From Acidimicrobiaceae bacterium (lineage in GTDB: Bacteria > Actinomycetota > Acidimicrobiia > Acidimicrobiales > RAAP-2), in the NCBI GenBank assembly GCA_003161575.1, contig PMOE01000041.1, positions 1-38,292 on the forward strand: a stretch of 38,292 nt of DNA, read 5' to 3'. Below are positions 33,043 to 38,292 of this stretch, one piece after another; within the stretch, counting starts at the first letter, position 1; the number at the start of each line of letters is the position of its first letter. Both the position numbers and the translations under genes were made by a program. The notes under the pieces were generated by a model. The model ran no database searches. It saw only the letters and a program-made list of their open reading frames with translations, and was not told the origin of the DNA.

Positions 33043-34244
33043 CGGAGCTGTCGGGACGCCGGCTCGTCCACGTCACCACGACCGACATCAGCCTGGCCCT
33101 ATTGCTCGGCCCCCAGCTGCGGGCCTTCGCCGACGCCGGCATGGAGGTGATCGGCGTCTCCGCCCCCGGGCCCTTTGTCGAGCAGTTGACCGGGTGGGGG
33201 ATTCGCCACGTGCCGCTCCGCCACGCCACGCGCTCGGTCGCCCTTCGCCACGACCTGGCGGCCCTCCCCGAACTCGAACGCCTCTTCCGCCGCCTGGCCC
33301 CCGACATCGTCCACACCCATAACCCGAAGCCCGGCCTCTACGGCCGACTGGCCGCCCGGGCCGCCCGTGTCCCGGGCATCGTGAACACCGTCCACGGCCT
33401 CTACGCCGCCCCCGAGGACTCGCGCGCCCGCCGGGCGGCCGTCTACACACTCGAGCGGATCGCCTCCTCGTGCTCACAGGTCGAGCTCGTCCAGAACCCC
33501 GAGGACCTCGCGGTACTGCGCCACCTGGGCATTCGCGCCGACAAGTTGGTCCTGCTCGGGAACGGGGTCGACCTGGTCCGCTTCCAGCCTCAGCGCAGCC
33601 CGGCCGACATCGCCCGCGCCCGGGCCGACCTCGGGGTCGACGCCGACGCCGTCGTCGCCGGCACCGTCGGGCGTCTCGTGTGGCAGAAGGGCTTCAAGGA
33701 GCTCTTCGCGGCGGCGGCCCGTCTGCGACGGAGCCACCCCGAGTTGGTCTTCGTGGTCGTCGGACCCGACGACGCCGCCAAGGGGGACGCCCTCACCGCC
33801 GATGACGTCGCACGCGCCCGGGAGCTGGGCAACGTCATCTTCACCGGTCATCGCGACGACGTCGAGGCCCTCTACCCCGGTTTCGACCTGTTCGTCCTGC
33901 CCTCGTACCGAGAAGGCTTCCCTCGCTCGGCCATGGAGGCCGCGGCCTGCGGGATCCCCGTGATCGCCACCGATATCAGAGGGTGCCGCCAGGTGGTGGA
34001 ACCGAACGAGACCGGCTTGTTGGTGCCACTCCATGACGTCGACGCCCTCGCCGAGGCAGTGGGCGAACTGGCGTCGGATCCGGCCCGACGCGCCGCCATG
34101 GGAGCAAAGGCGCGCCGCAAGGCTGAAGCCGAGTTCGACGATCGCGAGGTCATCGCTCGGACGATCGCCGCGTATCAGCGCGTGCTGGACCCGGCCACCT
34201 CGCGGGCCAAAGCCTGGAGGCGATCCCGTCCTACCGACTCCTGA
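33039..34244 (+). CDS. GT4 glycosyltransferase
   Basis: 401 residues. The start ATG overlaps the previous stop as ATGA. The N-terminal part has LVHVTTTDISLALLLGPQL and PDIVHTHNPKPGLYGRLAAR (about 89-108), which recall EPS/capsule transferases such as the CapM/PelF-like group. The C-terminal domain has VAGTVGRLVWQKGFKELFAA (about 207-226), VVVGPDDAAKGD, VIFTGHRDDVEALYPGFDLF and E-x7-E in REGFPRSAMEAAACGIPVIAT. It is very GC-rich, with almost exclusively G/C third positions. The last ~23 codons (34175-34244) overlap the convergent GT4 gene. It probably acts next to the first GT4 in one glycan chain. Confidence 0.92.
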   Translation: MTELSGRRLVHVTTTDISLALLLGPQLRAFADAGMEVIGVSAPGPFVEQLTGWGIRHVPLRHATRSVALRHDLAALPELERLFRRLAPDIVHTHNPKPGLYGRLAARAARVPGIVNTVHGLYAAPEDSRARRAAVYTLERIASSCSQVELVQNPEDLAVLRHLGIRADKLVLLGNGVDLVRFQPQRSPADIARARADLGVDADAVVAGTVGRLVWQKGFKELFAAAARLRRSHPELVFVVVGPDDAAKGDALTADDVARARELGNVIFTGHRDDVEALYPGFDLFVLPSYREGFPRSAMEAAACGIPVIATDIRGCRQVVEPNETGLLVPLHDVDALAEAVGELASDPARRAAMGAKARRKAEAEFDDREVIARTIAAYQRVLDPATSRAKAWRRSRPTDS

Positions 34245-35401
34245 TGCCTCTCGAGATACCATTGCTCCGCGGCATCGACCATCCGCTCGCGGAGGCCGGT
34301 GTCGGTCAGTAGTCGCTCGCAGGCGGACGCGAACGCTTCAGGGTCGTCCGCCAACAACAAGTGGACGCCATCAACGACATCGAAGCCCTCTGCCCCGATC
34401 GTCGTGGACACTACCGGTACGCGGTGGGCGAACGACTCGAGGATCTTCACGCGGGTGCCACTTCCGAACCGGATGGGAACGGTTGCTATGTCGGCCCGGG
34501 CCAACTCAGGCTCCATGGTCGGGACCTGGCCAACCACCGTCACCGCAGGCGGTCGGTGCAGAAGCTTGACCTCGGGGATCGGAGTCCCGACCAGCCTGAC
34601 TTCGGTCGACGGTATCCTGGACCAAATCCGCGGTGCTATCTCTCCCACCAACCAATTCGCTGCATCCGTGTTGGGCTTGTAGGCGAGCGTCCCCTGGAGC
34701 AGGAGGGTCGGGGGATCACCGATTTTATCGCGACCGACTGCTCGCGCCGGGCGAGCATATGTGTTGGGGACCACCACGGCGTTGGGCAGGCCAGAACTGC
34801 GAACGTCTTGGTCGCTGCAGAGGGTTACCCGGTCAACTTCGCCCGCCACCGATCGCTGAAACTGCCGCCAGTCTTGAACGTTCATTCGCTCCTGAGCCGC
34901 TCCCACCGCCTGGCGAATTCTGGCCGGAACGTTCGAAGACCGAGAAGGTGCCATGATTCGCGTCCGCCGACGCGCCTTCTCGTCCTCGAGGTCAACGAAG
35001 TCCACCACTGTCGGGCCGAGATGTGGTCGACCCATCCAGGCGAAGAGAGCCGCGGTACTGAACCAAACCAGGTCATAGTGGTCCGCCACCCAGGACTCGA
35101 ATTCGAGTCGGGCGGTGAGGTCGATGTTTCGCTTCACGACCTCTCGGGGGATACCCCGCCGCGAAAGCCAGGCGGCCTGCCATTGAAGACGGGACGGGAA
35201 TTTCGGATACGGCACAACCTTTAGACGTTCCACCTTCAAGTCGGCGGGCAATACGCAGGGCAGTTTGCGGTCCCGTGGGGAGAGAGCAAAGAGATCCGTC
35301 TCCCCGAGGGCGCACAGGGCTTCGACGGAGTTTGCCAGCCGAATTAGTCCACCGCCCGTGGTCGGCCAAGGGAAGAACTCCCCGACGGTCAGGATCTTCA
35401 T
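34175..35401 (-). CDS. GT4-like glycosyltransferase lacking the E-x7-E first Glu
   Basis: 408 residues from the ATG at 35401, with AAGGGA about 11 bases upstream. The N-terminus MKILTVGEFFPWPTTGGGLI has the Gly-rich acceptor loop of GT-B enzymes. The C-terminal part has PPTLLLQGTLAYKPNTDAAN (about 231-250), RLVGTPIPEV, VTVVGQVPTMEPELARADIA and then RFGSGTRVKILESFAHRVPV (about 313-332). In this subgroup (GSGTRxKILE) the first Glu of E-x7-E is replaced, as in some GT4 enzymes of exopolysaccharide loci. The region 150-185 is basic and helical. Codon third-position GC is lower than in the neighbour at 33039, so the two have separate histories. The 3' end overlaps that gene by 70 bases. Confidence 0.88.
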   Translation of the reverse strand: MKILTVGEFFPWPTTGGGLIRLANSVEALCALGETDLFALSPRDRKLPCVLPADLKVERLKVVPYPKFPSRLQWQAAWLSRRGIPREVVKRNIDLTARLEFESWVADHYDLVWFSTAALFAWMGRPHLGPTVVDFVDLEDEKARRRTRIMAPSRSSNVPARIRQAVGAAQERMNVQDWRQFQRSVAGEVDRVTLCSDQDVRSSGLPNAVVVPNTYARPARAVGRDKIGDPPTLLLQGTLAYKPNTDAANWLVGEIAPRIWSRIPSTEVRLVGTPIPEVKLLHRPPAVTVVGQVPTMEPELARADIATVPIRFGSGTRVKILESFAHRVPVVSTTIGAEGFDVVDGVHLLLADDPEAFASACERLLTDTGLRERMVDAAEQWYLERHQESVGRDRLQALAREVAGSSTR

Positions 35402-35614
35402 CAGCCATCAATCCCTTGAGTTATGCAATCTTCCCACCGGCCGTCGATGTCAACCATCGATGTCCAGGTGCCCGGTTCCGCCATCTAGGCAGATTCCCGG
35501 AGGCGCCGCCCGTGATGGGACGCGGCGAATTCGTCCGAACTGGCGATGATAGTGGAACGACTGCTCCCAGCGCCTCCGGCGGTGAAGAAGAGCCGGCGCA
35601 ACGTACAAGAACGG

Positions 35615-35620
35615 TATGAT
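35615..35620 (+). promoter_or_regulatory. Candidate -10 box TATGAT
   Basis: TATGAT lies 38 bases upstream of the ATG at 35659 and is the closest match to the bacterial -10 consensus in this window. The predicted start of transcription (about 35627) allows a leader of about 32 bases with the GAAGG SD. No -35 hexamer is clear. Confidence 0.45.
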
Positions 35621-35658
35621 CTGATGCCGGGATGGCCGGCGCCCACGAAGGCCCGAGC

Positions 35659-36789
35659 ATGACCGAGCACTGGAATCCAACAACCCCGCCGCTGATCTTG
35701 CACGTGATCCCGACCCCGGCTGCCCGGGGCGCTCAACGTGAGGCGCGGGCTCTGGCGGACCAGCTCGACTCCCCAGGAGTTCGCCGCCACAAGGTGCTCA
35801 GCCTGTTCGACGGTTCACCCGAAGTGACCCCGGACTTCTCCGTGGGCCTCCCCGGTGCCACGAACGCGGCGGGATTTGACCCGCGCCTGGTCCCGCGCCT
35901 CCGAGCTGCGCTCACCCACCATGACCCCACCGTCGTCATCTCGCACGGGAGCGATCCCATGAAATACCTGGTCGCGGCCATGATCGGTCGGCGGCGACCC
36001 CTCGTGTACTACGCCATCGGCACCTACGCGGGACCGCGGGATCGCCGTCTGCAGGTCTGCCTCTGGCGGTTCCTGACCGGCCGGGCCGATCGGGTGGCCG
36101 CCTGCGGTGAGGAGGTTCGCTCCGAATGCACGAGCCTGCTGGGCGTGCCACCTGCGCGGGTGTTCCTGACCGCCAACGGTCGGGATCCCGCTGTGTTTTT
36201 CCCTCGTGAGCCCGGGGCTGTGCCGACACAGCCCACGGTTGTCTTCGTGGGTGCCCTCACGGCTGGGAAACGCCCTGACCGCTTCATCGACGTGGTGGCA
36301 GCACTGCGAGCTCGGGGGATTCAGCTGCGGGCCAAGGTCATTGGTGACGGACCTCTCTACGAGGAACTGATCGGCCCGGCCAAGGCGGTCGGGGTCGAGA
36401 TGCTCGGAGCACGCTCCGATGTCGCGGCGTTGCTTCGCCAGGCCGACCTGTTGATGTTTCCCAGCCTGCCCGCCGGAGAGGGCATGCCCGGTGTGCTCAT
36501 TGAAGCGGGTCTGTGTGGGCTGCCGGTGGTGGCGACCGCTGTGCCCGGGGTGAGCACCATCGTGGCCGACGGTGAGACGGGCCTGGTGGCAGCCACCGAC
36601 GACCTGGGGGGCCTCGTAGACGCGATGGCCCGACTGCTCGAAGACCACGGAGCTCGCGCCACCATGGGACAGGCAGCCCGGGCACGCTGCGTGGAGCGCT
36701 TCAGCCTGTCGGTGGTGGCGGATCGGTGGTTGACGATCCTCCGTCCGCTGTTCCCGGATCCTCGGGCCGGGTTGAGCCCCCTGCCGTAG
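35659..36789 (+). CDS. GT4 glycosyltransferase
   Basis: 376 residues from the ATG at 35659, chosen because GAAGG lies 7 bases upstream; an in-frame ATG at 35632 is an alternative without SD. The N-terminal domain has LILHVIPTPAARGAQREARA (about 12-31) and the helix AALTHHDPTVVISHGSDPMK. The C-terminal domain has VVFVGALTAGKRPDRFIDVV (about 194-213), AKVIGDGPLYEEL, MLGARSDVAALLRQADLLMF and E-x7-E in GEGMPGVLIEAGLCGLPVVA. It adds a sugar to a surface or lipid-linked glycan. The last 89 bases overlap the convergent membrane-protein gene. Confidence 0.9.
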   Translation: MTEHWNPTTPPLILHVIPTPAARGAQREARALADQLDSPGVRRHKVLSLFDGSPEVTPDFSVGLPGATNAAGFDPRLVPRLRAALTHHDPTVVISHGSDPMKYLVAAMIGRRRPLVYYAIGTYAGPRDRRLQVCLWRFLTGRADRVAACGEEVRSECTSLLGVPPARVFLTANGRDPAVFFPREPGAVPTQPTVVFVGALTAGKRPDRFIDVVAALRARGIQLRAKVIGDGPLYEELIGPAKAVGVEMLGARSDVAALLRQADLLMFPSLPAGEGMPGVLIEAGLCGLPVVATAVPGVSTIVADGETGLVAATDDLGGLVDAMARLLEDHGARATMGQAARARCVERFSLSVVADRWLTILRPLFPDPRAGLSPLP

Positions 36790-38176
36790 CTCGAATTGGC
36801 TCTCGGATCGGCAGGCTCGTCGGACGGAAGATTCTCGGTCCGACGCGAGGAGCCTGACCAGTAACAGCGGGCGCGTGCTTCTCGACCTCCCCAGTGCGTC
36901 GGCGCGCGAGGCGGTCCCGTCGACGCAACTCCCACTCGTAACCAGCCTCTTCCCCTTTGGGCGAAAGCGGGATCGAGAGGACCACCAACATGAAGGGGAA
37001 CAACAGGGTCCGCTCCCTCGTGATCAGACCCAGGTTGCCGAGTGCCGCAAAGGTGTAGATGAATCCTGCGGAGTAGACCCCACATAACAGCAGGTAGGGG
37101 CGGGCGAGCGACGCTCGCACCACGATCCGCAGCTGTCGCCACGAGGAGAGGATCACTCCGACAATGACAAGGTTCTCCACCGAGGCCAACAGCTCACCCT
37201 TCCCGTGGGCGTTGTAAAGCAGCGGATCCAGAATCACCGTATAGATATCGTGCAGGAAACCTACGGGGCCCGGTGTATAGACCACGTTGCTACTGCCGGT
37301 CCCGATGTTCGAGCCCTTGAGGTTCTTCGAGATCTGGCTCAAAGAGAGCGATCCTCCGGAGCTATGGATGTAGTGCAACGTCAGGTACACCGACAGACCA
37401 AACATCGCGCCAAGGAACGCAATGGCGCCGAGACGTCGCACCCCCCCGAGGGTGCGACGGGGACCCGCGGGGAGGATGATGATGGCGATGGCGAATCCGG
37501 CCATGACCAGCAACAATTCGTTGGGTCGGACGAATGCCCCTATGGCGGCGCCCACGATGAGCAGCGGGAAGCCACCCCGGCGGCGGGCCAGGATCTTGGC
37601 CGCGCCGTAGGCGGCGAGCCCGAGCGAGAGCGTCATGATGGCTTCTTTGCTGACGTCGGCAGTCCAGAAGATGAGCGACGGCAAGAAGAAGAGCAACAAC
37701 GCGTACCGACGGTGATTAGCACCGGCGAAGGTGAGGCTGAAGGCCCGGTAGAAGAAAAGAAGACCGAGCCATGAGCACCAGCTGAACAGGACGAACGCGC
37801 CGAGCTGGTTCACACCGATCAGGGCGAACACTCCTCCCGCGGTCATGCTTACGGACCTGTCGCCGACAGACGTCTTGGCAATCGCGGAAGGCAGCGAGAA
37901 GTTGAAGTGGCGGAACCCAGAAGAGAGAACGGCACCCTGGTTGTCGTAACGGAGCCAGTCCGCGATGCCGTTGTAGAAGTGATCGACCACCCAGATCTGC
38001 GCAGGTGCAGCGCACAGATGCAGAAGAAGGCTGACAGTCAACACCTTGACGAGCCACGGGTTCTTCTCGGCGTATGCGACTCGCTGGATGATGGGGCGGC
38101 TGATGCCAAAGAGGACTCCGGCCAGCGCGAGCGCGACGACCGGGTCCGACGGTATGGAGACGCCCAGGATCGGCAC
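36701..38176 (-). CDS. Polytopic membrane protein of unknown function
   Basis: 491 residues from a GTG at 38176, with AGAGGG about 11 bases upstream. About ten hydrophobic helices span residues about 10-410, followed by a charged, Pro/Gly-rich cytosolic or external tail of about 80 residues. External loops include FYNGIADWLRYDNQGAVLSS (about 67-86) and a Gly/Ser-rich loop (GGSLSLSQISKNLKGSN, about 272-288). ADVSKEAIMTLSLGLAAYGA near 173 has charged residues within a helix. I cannot assign a family; polymerase/ligase-like (Wzy type) or GT-C-like membrane enzymes of polysaccharide loci have this general form, but nothing decisive is seen. Its 3' end overlaps the GT4 gene by 89 bases. Confidence 0.75.
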   Translation of the reverse strand: MPILGVSIPSDPVVALALAGVLFGISRPIIQRVAYAEKNPWLVKVLTVSLLLHLCAAPAQIWVVDHFYNGIADWLRYDNQGAVLSSGFRHFNFSLPSAIAKTSVGDRSVSMTAGGVFALIGVNQLGAFVLFSWCSWLGLLFFYRAFSLTFAGANHRRYALLLFFLPSLIFWTADVSKEAIMTLSLGLAAYGAAKILARRRGGFPLLIVGAAIGAFVRPNELLLVMAGFAIAIIILPAGPRRTLGGVRRLGAIAFLGAMFGLSVYLTLHYIHSSGGSLSLSQISKNLKGSNIGTGSSNVVYTPGPVGFLHDIYTVILDPLLYNAHGKGELLASVENLVIVGVILSSWRQLRIVVRASLARPYLLLCGVYSAGFIYTFAALGNLGLITRERTLLFPFMLVVLSIPLSPKGEEAGYEWELRRRDRLARRRTGEVEKHAPAVTGQAPRVGPRIFRPTSLPIREPIRATAGGSTRPEDPGTADGGSSTTDPPPPTG

Positions 38177-38191
38177 TTGGGGCAGCGCCCT

Positions 38192-38292
38192 CTAGGGCTG
38201 CAGTGGCCGAATCTGGCGCTGGCGGCGTGCCGCTGAGAGTCCGATCTTGGAGAGCACGGACTCCTTCTGCTTCTTCCCGTTCCCGTTCCCGT
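38192..38292 (-). CDS. C-terminal end of a gene cut by the window edge
   Basis: On the minus strand 32 codons run from the window edge to a TAG at 38192-38194. They read as a Gly-Asn-repeat linker (GNGNG), KKQKESVLSKIG, then a basic tail ending RQRQIRPLQP. Almost every third position is G or C, whereas the other two frames are not. The stop lies 15 bases before the GTG of the next gene, whose SD (AGAGGG) overlaps this stop, as expected in an operon. The hydrophilic, Lys/Arg-rich tail could be the cytosolic end of a membrane or cell-envelope protein. No function can be assigned from so short a piece. Confidence 0.55.
   Translation of the reverse strand, partial: GNGNGKKQKESVLSKIGLSAARRQRQIRPLQP

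Overview
This is a GC-rich bacterial segment. GTG and TTG start codons are common, third codon positions are strongly G/C, and SD sequences are of the AGGAGG type. High GC, secreted proteins with tandem GYWLVGSDGG-type repeats, and TANNNT boxes placed at start codons together suggest an actinobacterium, most likely a member of Acidimicrobiia. No rRNA, tRNA or housekeeping marker is present, so this placement is inference. I see no transposase, integrase, CRISPR array or phage gene.

Left part (1-13148): three secreted, repeat-rich surface proteins lie on the minus strand. They are a TIG-domain protein cut by the window edge, a 1563-residue protein with 14 FG-GAP-like repeats, three Ig-like domains and six GYWL repeats, and a 501-residue protein with two Ig-like modules and the same number (six) of GYWL repeats. 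Between the second and third sit a GT-B glycosyltransferase, a SAM methyltransferase and a GT2 glycosyltransferase. A small two-helix membrane protein follows the third.

Middle and right part (13597-38292): almost every gene fits the making or export of a decorated surface glycan. A tightly coupled plus-strand trio (GNAT acetyltransferase, WecA/MraY-type phosphoglycosyltransferase, PglE-like aminotransferase, each joined by a GTGA overlap) looks able to make and load an acylated amino sugar on the lipid carrier. Around it are a GT32-type transferase, three sulfotransferases, two large polytopic membrane proteins, another methyltransferase, two more GT2 enzymes, five GT4-type enzymes, an AsnB-type amidotransferase, and an ABC exporter (permease plus an ATPase with a C-terminal extension, as in Wzm/Wzt). 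Together these suggest lipid-linked assembly of a heteropolysaccharide, its modification by N-acylation, methylation, sulfation and perhaps amidation, and ABC-dependent export. The glycan itself cannot be read from sequence.

The layout is unusual for a polysaccharide locus. Strand changes nearly every one to three genes, three convergent pairs overlap at their 3' ends by 67-89 bp, and several genes have a TANNNT box so close to the start codon that leaderless transcription is likely. This looks like a mosaic assembled gene by gene rather than one operon. All family calls come from motifs read by eye; no homology search was run.
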